Source: DTHT01 sp037444625
GTDB lineage: Bacteria; Acidobacteriota; Terriglobia; Bryobacterales; Bryobacteraceae
Assembly: GCA_037444625.1 (NCBI GenBank)
Contig: JBBIMA010000009.1
Location: forward strand, 23,741 to 87,740
Direction of reading: 5' to 3'
DNA: 64,000 nt
A program made the translations under genes and the position numbers. Every line of letters starts with the position of its first letter. Positions within the stretch are counted from its first letter, which is position 1. This document shows positions 17,472 to 25,525 of the stretch, piece by piece. Under the pieces are notes generated by a model, which saw only the letters and a program-made list of their open reading frames with translations, had not been told where the DNA came from and made no database searches.

Positions 17472-18883
17472 TACCGGAACCGGCCAGGCGCCGGCTGCGG
17501 GAGCTTCTGGGGCCCGAAGGCTGCCTGGAGAACCCCGAGGATCTGGCGCTGTACGAGTACGACGGCAGTGTGGACAAGGCGCGGCCGGAGATGGTGGTCT
17601 TCCCGCGCTCGACCGAAGAGGCGGCGGCGGTGGTCCGCATCGCCGCCCAGTACGGCATCCCGCTGGTGGCGCGGGGCGCGGGGACCGGCTTGAGCGGCGG
17701 GGCCATCCCGGCGGCCGGCGGGCTGGTGGCGGCCTTCACGCGCATGAATCGGATCCTCGAGCTGGACCTGGAGAACGAGCGGGCGGTGGTCGAGCCGGGT
17801 GTGGCCAACCTGGACGTGACGCTGGCGGTCCAGGGACGGGGTTACTTTTTCGCGCCCGACCCCTCCAGCCAGCGGGCCTGCACTATCGGGGGCAACGTGG
17901 CCGAGAACGCCAGCGGGCCGCACACCCTGGCCTACGGCGTCACCGTCAATCACGTGCTGGGCCTGGAGGCGGTGCTGGCCGACGGCAGCGTGGTGGCCCT
18001 GGGGGGCAAGGAAGCCGATCCGCCGGGCTACGACCTGACGGCGCTGCTGGTGGGTTCGGAAGGGACGCTGGCTGTGGTGACCAAGGCGGTGCTCCGCCTG
18101 CTGAGGCAGCCCGAGCAGGTGAAGACCATTCTGGCCATTTATGATTCCGTCGAGCAGGCCGCCCGCACGGTGGCCGAAATCACCGCTCGGGCCATCACCC
18201 CGGTGGCCCTGGAAATGATGGACGGCGTCATGCTCCGCATGGTCGAGGAGGCCACCGGCGCGGGCTACCCCATGGACGCGGCCGCCGTGCTGCTGATCGA
18301 GCTGGAGGGCTTGCGCGAAGCGGTCGAGGAGCAGGCCCGGCAGGTGCAGGAGGTCTGCCTGGCCTGCCGCTGCCGCCGCGTGCAACTGGCCCGCTCCGCC
18401 GAGGAGCGCGAACTGCTCTGGAAGGGCCGCAAGAACGCTTTCGGAGCCATCGGGCGGGTCAGCCCGTTCTACTACGTGCAGGACGGCGTGGTGCCGCGCA
18501 CCCGGCTGCCGGCCGCGCTGGCCTTCGTCCAGGAAGTCTCGGAACGCTACGGCCTGGTGATCAGCAACATCTTCCACGCCGGAGACGGCAACCTCCACCC
18601 CATCATCCTGTTTGACGGCCGCCGGCCGGGCGATCTCGAGAAGGCGCGCGCCGCGGCCGCGGAAATCCTCAAGCGCTCGATCGAGCTGGGTGGAACCATC
18701 ACGGGCGAGCACGGCGTGGGCATGGAGAAGAACGACCTCATGCCGCTGCTTTACGGTCCCGACACGCTGGAGGTCTTCGCCCGCGTGAAGGCGCTCTTCG
18801 ATCCGGCCGGCCTGCTGAATCCGGGCAAGCTGTTGCCGGCTGAGCTGGCCCCGGCGCGCATCCGCTATCCTGGGGAGAGCTGA
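17468..18883 (+). CDS. GlcD-like FAD-linked 2-hydroxyacid oxidase
   Basis: The 471-residue protein is a VAO-type FAD enzyme. The FAD-binding domain is seen in RSTEEAAAVVRIAAQYG, RGAGTGLSGGAIP and CTIGGNVAENASGPHT, and the C-terminal FAD-oxidase cap ends with NLHPIILFD and GEHGVGMEKNDLMP. This matches the GlcD subunit of glycolate oxidase and related D-lactate dehydrogenases. The start is the GTG at 17468 overlapping the preceding TGA (GTGA) with GGAGGG just ahead; the frame is open upstream but that part lies inside the thioredoxin gene. GlcE/GlcF partners are absent, so it may act alone. The substrate is not determined. Confidence 0.9.
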   Translation: MIPEPARRRLRELLGPEGCLENPEDLALYEYDGSVDKARPEMVVFPRSTEEAAAVVRIAAQYGIPLVARGAGTGLSGGAIPAAGGLVAAFTRMNRILELDLENERAVVEPGVANLDVTLAVQGRGYFFAPDPSSQRACTIGGNVAENASGPHTLAYGVTVNHVLGLEAVLADGSVVALGGKEADPPGYDLTALLVGSEGTLAVVTKAVLRLLRQPEQVKTILAIYDSVEQAARTVAEITARAITPVALEMMDGVMLRMVEEATGAGYPMDAAAVLLIELEGLREAVEEQARQVQEVCLACRCRRVQLARSAEERELLWKGRKNAFGAIGRVSPFYYVQDGVVPRTRLPAALAFVQEVSERYGLVISNIFHAGDGNLHPIILFDGRRPGDLEKARAAAAEILKRSIELGGTITGEHGVGMEKNDLMPLLYGPDTLEVFARVKALFDPAGLLNPGKLLPAELAPARIRYPGES

Positions 18884-19827
18884 TGCTTACCCGGCGCCGG
18901 TTTTTCCTGAGCGCAACCGCAGCGGTCGCCGCGCCCATGACCCCCCGCCGGCGGGTGGATCGCGCTCTGTCCGGGGCGGAAGTGGACCGCCCGCCCTTCA
19001 GCTTCTGGCATCACTTCGGACTGGAAAACCGGCCGGGCGAAGAGCACGCGCGGGCCACGCTGGCCTTCCACCGCAAGTTCCGCACCGACCTGGTCAAGGT
19101 CATGTCGGACTATCCTTTCCCCAAGCCCCAAGGTCCCTGGTGGGAAGTGCCTGTGCACGGCAACCCGTTTCCCCGCCAGATCCGGGCCCTTCAGCTCATC
19201 CGCCAGGGGCTGGCCGGCCGCTGCTACTTCGTCGAGACGATCTTCAATTCCTGGAATCAGGCCGAGAAGCTCTCCTCGCCCGAGGAAGTGCGCCGCCTGA
19301 TGCGCGAGAAGCCCCAGGCCCTGCTGGACGCGCTGGAGGCGATCAACCGCTCGCAAATCAACCATGCCCGCCTGGCGCTGCGGGCCGGCGCGGCGGGCAT
19401 CTTTCTGGCCGTCGCTAACGCCGACGCGGCCGCGCTCTCCCGCGAGGAGTACCGCAAGTTCAGCGAGCCGTTCGACAAGGCGTTACTGGAGGCGGTCCGC
19501 CAGGCGCCCTTGAACATCCTGCACCTGCACGGCGAGAAGGTCTACCTGGATCTGTTTTACAAAGGCTGGCTGGCCAGGGTGCTCCACTACTCGAGGCACG
19601 CGACCGGCGTCGGCATGGCCGAGGTGCGCCGCCGGTACTCGGGCGTGCTGATGGGCGGTTTGGACGAACGCAACTTCCGGCGCCTGAGCGAAGAGGAGCT
19701 GCGGCGCCAGTGGCAGGAGGCCCGGCAGGACGCCGGTCCGAAATTCATTCTGGCCCCGGGTTGCTCGGTCCCCAACGATTCCACCGAGCAGGAGCTGTTG
19801 CGGCTGGTGCGCGTGCTCGGGGCCTGA
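18883..19827 (+). CDS. Tat-signal uroporphyrinogen-decarboxylase-like protein
   Basis: The 314-residue protein begins with a Tat-type leader (LTRRRFFLSATAAVAAP). The rest is a URO-D-superfamily TIM barrel: FSFWHHFG, FRTDLVKVMSDYPFP, IFLAVANADAAALSREEYRKF, LHLHGEK, MGGLDERNFRRLS and KFILAPGCSVPNDST. True uroporphyrinogen decarboxylases are cytosolic. Members with leaders are more like corrinoid methyltransferase or demethylase relatives of unknown substrate. Its ATG overlaps the stop of the GlcD-like gene by one base. Export and a non-haem role are inferred. Confidence 0.8.
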   Translation: MLTRRRFFLSATAAVAAPMTPRRRVDRALSGAEVDRPPFSFWHHFGLENRPGEEHARATLAFHRKFRTDLVKVMSDYPFPKPQGPWWEVPVHGNPFPRQIRALQLIRQGLAGRCYFVETIFNSWNQAEKLSSPEEVRRLMREKPQALLDALEAINRSQINHARLALRAGAAGIFLAVANADAAALSREEYRKFSEPFDKALLEAVRQAPLNILHLHGEKVYLDLFYKGWLARVLHYSRHATGVGMAEVRRRYSGVLMGGLDERNFRRLSEEELRRQWQEARQDAGPKFILAPGCSVPNDSTEQELLRLVRVLGA

Positions 19828-19838
19828 GGGCCTCTCGA

Positions 19839-20690
19839 TCAGCCCGCCGCCAGAGGGGGCGGGGCGGACCGGCGCCCGAGCCGCTCGAGGACTTCCCGGG
19901 GAGCGAGAACGCCCTCCTCGCTCACCAACCCGGCCAACAGCTCCCAGGGCGTGGTCTCGAAGTAAGGATTGAGGACCGTCACGCCCGGGACTTCCTCCTC
20001 GAGGACCTCGCGCGGATCGTGCTCCGGCTCGGGCGGCAGCGTGTAGCCCGCGGGCAGGAATTTCTCGGCCGAGGCCAGCGCATAGACCGGCACGCCGGAC
20101 TCCCGGGCGGCCAGGGCCAGCGGCCAGGTGCCGATCTTGTTGACCACGCCCTCGAAGGTCACCGCGTCGGCTCCGATCAGAACGACGCGGGCCTCCCGAA
20201 CGAAGGCGCCGGCCGCCCCGTCCGGCACCAGTCGCACCGGGATGCCCTCCCCGGCCAGCTCGCGGGCCAGCCGAACCCCTTCGCGCATCGGGCGCGATTC
20301 GGTGAGGATCACGCTGAAGCGCCGGCCCTGCCGCCAGGCGTGCTCCAGCGCGGCCCGCACGGTCGAGCTATAGGAGTGCGTGAGCACCGCGCCGGCGACC
20401 AGGGCGGACGCCTCCCGGCTAACCGCCCGGGCGTCCTCCTCCAGCCGCCGAAGAAATTCGCGGCAGGCGGCGGCTGCCTCCGGCCCGGCCTCGAGCACCC
20501 GCGCGGCCAGATTGACCAGGGGCGCCATGCGAGGCTGGGCGCGCACCAACTCGCGGAGAACGGCGCCGACTTCTTCGGCGCTCGGCCCCGCCGCCAGCCA
20601 TTCGGCCAGCGCTCCGGCCGCCCGGGCGGCCAGCGTCGCGGCGCCGCTGCGGTTATCGCGGCGGATGTCTTCCAGCCACTCCGCCCGCAC
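19839..20690 (-). CDS. eIF2B-alpha/ribose-1,5-bisphosphate-isomerase-like protein
   Basis: From the GTG at 20690 the protein has 283 residues. It contains the conserved signatures of the eIF2B/MtnA/ribose-1,5-bisphosphate isomerase superfamily: AVLTHSYSSTVRAALEHA, FSVILTESRPMREG and VLIGADAVTFEGVVNKIGTW followed by LALAARESGVPVYALAS. In bacteria such proteins isomerise aldose-phosphate to ketose-phosphate. The GTG shares its first base with the last base of the aminotransferase stop (TAGTG), so the two genes are translationally coupled. The superfamily call is firm; the substrate is not. Confidence 0.83.
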   Translation of the reverse strand: MRAEWLEDIRRDNRSGAATLAARAAGALAEWLAAGPSAEEVGAVLRELVRAQPRMAPLVNLAARVLEAGPEAAAACREFLRRLEEDARAVSREASALVAGAVLTHSYSSTVRAALEHAWRQGRRFSVILTESRPMREGVRLARELAGEGIPVRLVPDGAAGAFVREARVVLIGADAVTFEGVVNKIGTWPLALAARESGVPVYALASAEKFLPAGYTLPPEPEHDPREVLEEEVPGVTVLNPYFETTPWELLAGLVSEEGVLAPREVLERLGRRSAPPPLAAG

Positions 20691-22015
20691 TAGGCGCGCA
20701 TCACCGCCGGGTAGACCTTGCGGATGGCCGTGATGATGTCCCGGCAATCCTGCTCGGTGAACTTGGGATCCATCGAGACGCCCGCGAAGCGGCCCAGGAT
20801 GTCCAGGGTGCGCGGGCAGCACTGGGGGCCGTACTGGATCGAACGCCCGCGCTCGCCGGCGAAGGAAGGCCAGTTGGGGTGCACGGTGGCCTTCTTGATC
20901 ACGTGAGGCAAGGTGGGAAGAATGACCGAGCCGCTGGGACGGCTGGCCGGAACGCCCTCGGCTTTCATGGCCCTCAGGAAGCGGTCGCACCGCTCCCGGT
21001 TGCCGAAGTCCATGAAGACCGCCGCGCCCAGCTCGCCCGCCGGGTCAGGCCGGCGGCGGAAGCGGATGCCCGGCAGATCGCCCACGCCTTCGTAAACCCG
21101 GCGCGCATTGGCCCGCACGGCCGCCACGATGGCGTCCAGTTTGCGAAGCTGGGCCAGCAGCACGCCGCCGGAGAACTCGTTCATGCGGAAGTTGGTTCCG
21201 AAAAACCAGTCCAGTTTGGGCCGGCCCACCACGCGCTCGTGCAACTCCCGCAGGCCGCCCAGGTCGTGGAAGCGGGCCGCCCGCTCGAACAGCACCGGGT
21301 CGTTGGTGACCACCGCGCCGCCCTCGCCCGCCGTGATGGTCTTGTTCAATTGCAGGCTGTAGATGCCGATGTCGCCGTGCGATCCCAGGGGCTTGCCCTT
21401 GTAGTCGCCGCCCACGCTCTGGGCGCAATCCTCCAGCACGCGGATCTTGTGCTTGCGGGCGATCTTGAGGATGGGGTCCAGATCGGCCGGCATGCCTTGC
21501 AGATGCACCGCCATGATCAGTTTGGTGGCCGGGGTGATCTTGCTCTCGATGTCGTTGGGATCAATGTTGAAGGACTCGTCAATCTCGGCGAAGACCGGCA
21601 GGGCGCCGGCATGCACGATGGTGTTGAAGCAGGAGTGCCAGGTCCAGGCGGGCAGGATCACTTCGTCGCCCGGGCCGATCTCCAGGGCGGCCAGAGCGCA
21701 CTGCAAGGCGGCGGTGCCCGAGGTGACCGCCAGGGCGTAACGGGTCTGCATGCGGGCGGCGAACTCCTTCTCGAAGGTGGCCACCTTCATGGGAGGCTGG
21801 CTGCCGCGGCCGTACCAGCGGAAGGGCCGGCCGGTTTCGAGCACCTCCATGAGTTCCTGCCGTTCCTTTTCGTCGTAGTATTGCGGGCCCCAGTAATCGG
21901 CCCGCAGGGGTTTCTCGCGCACCGGCCGGCCGCCGTCCAGGGCCAGTTGCGCCGGAGCCGAAGCGCCCGTTGCGGCCGCCGCGGCCGCGCCCAGGAATCG
22001 CCTGCGATCCACCAT
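20690..22015 (-). CDS. Tat-signal DegT/DnrJ/EryC1/StrS-family aminotransferase
   Basis: The ATG at 22015 (MVDRRRFLGAAAAAATG) has AAGGAG nine bases ahead and gives 441 residues; the frame stays open upstream but that part crosses the divergent promoter region. The first ~22 residues are a Tat leader. The rest is a fold-type I PLP enzyme of the DegT family: TSGTAALQCAL, GDEVILPAWTW, EDCAQSVGGDYKG and the PLP lysine Lys225 in SLQLNKTITAGEGGAVV. DegT enzymes normally transaminate nucleotide-linked sugars in the cytosol, so an export signal is unusual. The coupled gene downstream is an eIF2B-like isomerase. Confidence 0.87.
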   Translation of the reverse strand: MVDRRRFLGAAAAAATGASAPAQLALDGGRPVREKPLRADYWGPQYYDEKERQELMEVLETGRPFRWYGRGSQPPMKVATFEKEFAARMQTRYALAVTSGTAALQCALAALEIGPGDEVILPAWTWHSCFNTIVHAGALPVFAEIDESFNIDPNDIESKITPATKLIMAVHLQGMPADLDPILKIARKHKIRVLEDCAQSVGGDYKGKPLGSHGDIGIYSLQLNKTITAGEGGAVVTNDPVLFERAARFHDLGGLRELHERVVGRPKLDWFFGTNFRMNEFSGGVLLAQLRKLDAIVAAVRANARRVYEGVGDLPGIRFRRRPDPAGELGAAVFMDFGNRERCDRFLRAMKAEGVPASRPSGSVILPTLPHVIKKATVHPNWPSFAGERGRSIQYGPQCCPRTLDILGRFAGVSMDPKFTEQDCRDIITAIRKVYPAVMRA

Positions 22016-22108
22016 AGAGAGCTTCTCCTTCCTGACCCAGCATAGTGCGAAGGCCCGGGAAAGGCAACCCGGGAAGGCGCCGCCCGCCGGGATCGCGTCC
22101 CCGCGCAG

Positions 22109-22114
22109 TACAAT
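22109..22114 (+). promoter_or_regulatory. -10 box placed for a leaderless Gfo/Idh mRNA
   Basis: TACAAT ends seven bases before the ATG at 22122 and overlaps the alternative in-frame ATG at 22113. No ribosome site is present. Transcription starting at the usual distance would begin at or next to the 22122 ATG. No clear -35 is seen. Confidence 0.45.
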
Positions 22115-22121
22115 GGCCCGC

Positions 22122-23057
22122 ATGAGACCGATCGCCTGGTGGTTGTTGCTGAGCCTGCCCGCCGCGGCGGGCGAGATTCGCCTGGGCATCGTGGGCACCG
22201 ACACCTCGCACGTGATCGCCTTCACCGCCATGTTGAACGATCCTTCCTCGCCGGACTACGTGCCCGGAGCGCGCGTCACGGCGGCCTTCAAAGGCGGCAG
22301 CCCCGACCTGCCCTCCAGTTGGGAGCGAGTGGACAAGTACGCCGAACAGTTGCGCAGCCGGTGGAACATCGAGATCGTGCCGGACATCGCCACCCTGTGC
22401 GCCAAGGTGGACGGCGTGTTGCTGGAGAGCGTGGACGGCCGGCCCCACCTGGCGCAGGCCCGCCAGATCATCGCCGCCGGCAAGCCCATGTTCATTGACA
22501 AGCCGCTGGCGGCGACCCTGGAGGACGCGCGCGAGATCGCGCGGCTGGCGGGCCAGGCGGGGGTCCCCTGGTGGAGCTCCTCCAGTTTGCGTTACAGCGA
22601 GATGGTGGCGGCCCTCAAGACGCCCGAGGCCCGGGGCGTGATGACCTGGGGTCCCGGCCCCTTCGAGGAGCATCACTACCTGGAGCTGGCCTGGTACGCC
22701 ATCCATCCCATCGAGATGCTGTACGCGCTCATGGGGACGGGCTGCGAAGAAGTGACCCGCATCTCGGGCGCCTCCGCGGACCTGATCGTGGGCCGCTGGA
22801 AGGACGGCCGCCTGGGCAGCGTCCGCGCCATCCGCCCCTACTCGGACTACGGGGCGGTGGTTTTCCTCCCCAAGAAGACCCTGCGCAGCACGCCCGAGAT
22901 GAAATCCGGCTACCGCCCGCTGGTGGTGGAGATCGTCAAGTTCTTCCAGACCCGGCAGCCCCCGGTGCCCAACGAGGAAACCCTGGAGATCTTCGCTTTC
23001 ATGGACGCCGCGCAGCGCAGCAAGGAGGCGGGCGGGCGGCCGGTAAGGCTGCGCTGA
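22122..23057 (+). CDS. Secreted Gfo/Idh/MocA-like oxidoreductase
   Basis: From ATG 22122 the protein has 311 residues: a short signal peptide (MRPIAWWLLLSLPAAAG) followed by a Rossmann NAD(P)-binding domain (IRLGIVGTDTSHVIAF, VDGVLLES, FIDKPLAATLEDAR). The C-terminal alpha/beta domain contains YAIHPIEMLYALMG. The TDTSH turn and IDKP triad fit a divergent Gfo/Idh subgroup common in Acidobacteriota. ATG 22113 is also in frame but sits inside the -10-like hexamer. A leader on a nucleotide-dependent enzyme suggests a tightly held cofactor or a non-enzymatic role. The substrate is unknown. Confidence 0.85.
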   Translation: MRPIAWWLLLSLPAAAGEIRLGIVGTDTSHVIAFTAMLNDPSSPDYVPGARVTAAFKGGSPDLPSSWERVDKYAEQLRSRWNIEIVPDIATLCAKVDGVLLESVDGRPHLAQARQIIAAGKPMFIDKPLAATLEDAREIARLAGQAGVPWWSSSSLRYSEMVAALKTPEARGVMTWGPGPFEEHHYLELAWYAIHPIEMLYALMGTGCEEVTRISGASADLIVGRWKDGRLGSVRAIRPYSDYGAVVFLPKKTLRSTPEMKSGYRPLVVEIVKFFQTRQPPVPNEETLEIFAFMDAAQRSKEAGGRPVRLR

Positions 23058-23101
23058 TTCGCCCGGCGCCGGACTGGCGTACAATTGCCAAGGGGTTTGC
23101 C

Positions 23102-23734
23102 ATGCGAGGATTCCTGTTCGCGTCCCTGCTGATCGCTCCCCTGCTCGCGCCCGCGCAGGAGCTGAAACCCATCGAGCTTCCCAAGCCCCAGACCGACGGG
23201 GGCAAGCCGCTCATGCAAGCCCTCGGCGCGCGCCGCTCCTCGCGCGCCTTCAGCCCGCAGAAGCTGCCCCCGCAGGTGCTCTCGAATCTTCTCTGGGCGG
23301 CCTTCGGCGTGAACCGGCCGGACGGGCGGCGCACCGCTCCCTCGGCCAACAACATGCAGGAGATTGACGTCTACGTCGCCCTGCCCGAGGGCCTGTTCCT
23401 CTACGACGCCAAGGCGCACCGGCTGGCGCCGGCGGTGGCCGAGGATTTGCGCGCCGCAGCCGGCACCCAGGCTTTCGTGGGCCAGGCGCCGCTGAACCTG
23501 ATCTACGTGGCCGATTACGCCCGCATGGGGCAGCGCTCCGAGCAGGACAAGCTTTTCTATTCGGCGGCCGACACCGGCTTCATCGCCCAGAATGTTTATC
23601 TGTTCTGCGCTTCGGAAGGGTTGGCCACCGTAGTGCGCGCCATGATCGAGCGGGAGAAGCTGGCGGCGCGCATGAAACTGCGGCCGGAGCAGCGCATCGT
23701 GCTGGCCCAGACGGTGGGCTATCCCGCCCCATAG
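23102..23734 (+). CDS. Exported nitroreductase-family protein (SagB/ThcOx-like)
   Basis: The 210-residue protein starts with a signal peptide (GFLFASLLIAPLLAPAQ). It then shows the FMN-binding nitroreductase core: ARRSSRAFSPQKLPPQVLSNLLWAAFG, TAPSANNMQEIDVYV and AADTGFIAQNVYLFCASEGL, ending VLAQTVGYP. The RRS-R and APSA-N motifs are those of SagB-type dehydrogenases. TACAAT (23080-23085) lies before the start, so it may be transcribed separately from the Gfo/Idh gene 44 bases upstream. The aconitase X genes follow after eight bases. The exported location of an FMN enzyme is unusual and the substrate is unknown. Confidence 0.87.
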   Translation: MRGFLFASLLIAPLLAPAQELKPIELPKPQTDGGKPLMQALGARRSSRAFSPQKLPPQVLSNLLWAAFGVNRPDGRRTAPSANNMQEIDVYVALPEGLFLYDAKAHRLAPAVAEDLRAAAGTQAFVGQAPLNLIYVADYARMGQRSEQDKLFYSAADTGFIAQNVYLFCASEGLATVVRAMIEREKLAARMKLRPEQRIVLAQTVGYPAP

Positions 23735-23742
23735 GCTTTTCG

Positions 23743-24993
23743 GTGGAACTGACGGCGGACCAGCGAGCGATCCTGGAGGGAGCGCGCGGCCCCTATCCGG
23801 CCGGCTGCATGCGCTGGCTGGTCGAGTGGGGCGAAGTGATGGGCGCGCGGCGGCTGATCCGCTGCGACAACACGCATGTGCTGCTGCCGGTGCCCAACCT
23901 GGTGGCGCGGGGCGCCTCCCCCGGCACGGTGGAAGCCTTCTGCGAGGGCCTCAAGCAGGCCTGCCGCCATCCGGTGGCGCCGCACTGCGTGGCCACCGTG
24001 CACACGCTGTTCGTCACCCTGGATGAGATCGAGGCGCCGGAAAACGACCCCCGCCAGGTGCGAGTGCAGCGCGAGATCGCCGAGCTGGCCGCGCGGGCCG
24101 GCTATCTGCCGACGTTCACCTGCGCCCCGTACCTGGTGGGCAACGTGCCTCTAAAAGGCGAGATCTGCGCCTGGACTGAGTCCTCGGCCGTCGTCTACGC
24201 CAACTCGATTCTGGGCGCCCGCACCACGCGACACGGCAACGAGAGCGCCATCGCGGCTTCGCTGCTCGGGCTGGTGCCCGAGTTCGGCGTTCTGCTGGAG
24301 GAGAACCGCCGGGGCGACTTGCGGGTCCGGGTGAGCGCCGAACTGCGCCATCCGGCCGATTGGGGGGCGCTCGGCTACTTCGCCGGACGGCTGGCGGGCC
24401 TCGGCATCCCGGTCTTCGAGGGCGTGCGGCGGCCCTCCCAAGAGGAGGCCAAGCAACTTTGCGCCGCGCTGGCCACCAGCGGCGGCGTCACCATGTGTCA
24501 CATCGCGGGCGTGACGCCGGAGGCGCCAAGCCCGGAAGCCGCTTTCGGCGGCCGGCCGCCCGCCGACTGCGTGGAGTTCACCCCCCAGGCCCTGCGGGAG
24601 ACTTACGCCTCGCTGCGCGACGCCCGCGGGGATGAGATTGACGCCGTGATTCTGGGCTGCCCGCACGCCTCTCTGCGCGAGATCGCCCAGGCGGCGCGGC
24701 GGCTGGAGGGCCGGCGGGTGGCCGGCGGCGTCCGGCTGTGGATCAATGCCGCACGGGCCACCCGCTGCGCGGCCGAAGCCATGGGCGCAGCGCAGATCAT
24801 CGAGGCCGCCGGGGGGCGCATCCTCTGCGACACCTGCCCCACCAACATGCGAATCCCTTGCCGGCGTTTGGTGACCGACGGCTTCAAGCAGGCTCATTAC
24901 GCCCGGGCCATGACGGGGGCGGAAGTGATCGTGGCGGATACGGAATCCTGCCTGCGCGCGGCGCTGGCCGGGAGGTTCCAGGGCGATGCCTGA
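23743..24993 (+). CDS. Aconitase X large (catalytic) subunit
   Basis: The 416-residue protein from GTG 23743 matches the AcnX catalytic domain (formerly DUF521): ERGA-like MLEGARGPYPAGCMRWLVEWGEVMGA region, TFTCAPYLVGNVPLKGEICAWTESSA split into TCAPYL and WTESSAVVYANS, TTRHGNESAIAA, VILGCPHASLREI and a cysteine-rich end (LCDTCPTNMRIP) that with other cysteines could hold the Fe-S cluster. Known AcnX enzymes are cis-3-hydroxy-L-proline dehydratases or mevalonate-5-phosphate dehydratases. The small subunit gene overlaps its 3' end by eight bases. Neighbours do not settle which substrate is used. Confidence 0.9.
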   Translation: MELTADQRAILEGARGPYPAGCMRWLVEWGEVMGARRLIRCDNTHVLLPVPNLVARGASPGTVEAFCEGLKQACRHPVAPHCVATVHTLFVTLDEIEAPENDPRQVRVQREIAELAARAGYLPTFTCAPYLVGNVPLKGEICAWTESSAVVYANSILGARTTRHGNESAIAASLLGLVPEFGVLLEENRRGDLRVRVSAELRHPADWGALGYFAGRLAGLGIPVFEGVRRPSQEEAKQLCAALATSGGVTMCHIAGVTPEAPSPEAAFGGRPPADCVEFTPQALRETYASLRDARGDEIDAVILGCPHASLREIAQAARRLEGRRVAGGVRLWINAARATRCAAEAMGAAQIIEAAGGRILCDTCPTNMRIPCRRLVTDGFKQAHYARAMTGAEVIVADTESCLRAALAGRFQGDA

Positions 24994-25408
24994 GCCTGTC
25001 GTGCTGCGCGGTCGGCCGGTGGTGAGAGGCCGGGCCGAGGGGGCCGCCCTGGTGGCCGACGCCACCCTGTCGTTTTGGGGCGAAGTGGATCCGGTGAGCG
25101 GCACGGTGATCGGCAAGGGCCATCCTTTGGAAGGCAGGTCGCTGGCCGGGCGCGTGCTGGTGATTCGCTCGACGCGCGGATCCTCCGCCACGCCCATGGT
25201 CTTGAACCTGGCCAAGCTGGAGGGAACGGCGCCGGCGGCCTTCATCAACGTCGAGGTGGACAGCCTGGCGGCGCTGGGCGCCATCGTCAATCGCATCCCT
25301 ATGATCACCGAGCTGGAGCGGAATCCCTTCGAGTGCATCCGCACGGGGGATTACGTGGTGGTGGACGCCGAGGCGGGCCTGGTCGAGATACGCCCGGCGA
25401 CCCCGTAG
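24986..25408 (+). CDS. Aconitase X small (swivel) subunit
   Basis: The 140-residue protein matches the AcnX swivel domain (formerly DUF126): LRGRPVVRGRAEGAALV, the DPVSGTVIGKGHPLEGRSL turn, and the active-site region RSTRGSSATPMVLNLAKL, ending with PMITELERNPFE. Its ATG lies inside the last codons of the catalytic-subunit gene, so the two subunits are made together as an obligate heterodimer. The separated-subunit layout is the archaeal/bacterial type rather than the fused type. A terminator-like hairpin follows. Confidence 0.9.
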   Translation: MPEPVVLRGRPVVRGRAEGAALVADATLSFWGEVDPVSGTVIGKGHPLEGRSLAGRVLVIRSTRGSSATPMVLNLAKLEGTAPAAFINVEVDSLAALGAIVNRIPMITELERNPFECIRTGDYVVVDAEAGLVEIRPATP

Positions 25409-25437
25409 GGCGCGCCGCAGCCGCGCGGTCACGCGCC

Positions 25438-25463
25438 GGGCGGAAGTTTTTCCGCCCTGCTTT
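25438..25463 (+). terminator. Terminator-like hairpin after aconitase X
   Basis: GGGCGGAA (25438-25445), tetraloop GTTT and TTCCGCCC (25450-25457) form a perfect 8-base stem, followed by TGCTTTC. It lies 30 bases after the swivel-subunit stop and before the next gene on the same strand, as expected for an intrinsic terminator with a short U-rich tail. Confidence 0.6.
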
Positions 25464-25525
25464 CAAGCCCCTTGCGGGAGGAGGCGGTCGGCGGAAGCCG
25501 TCCCCGGCCTTAGGGTGGGAGCGAA

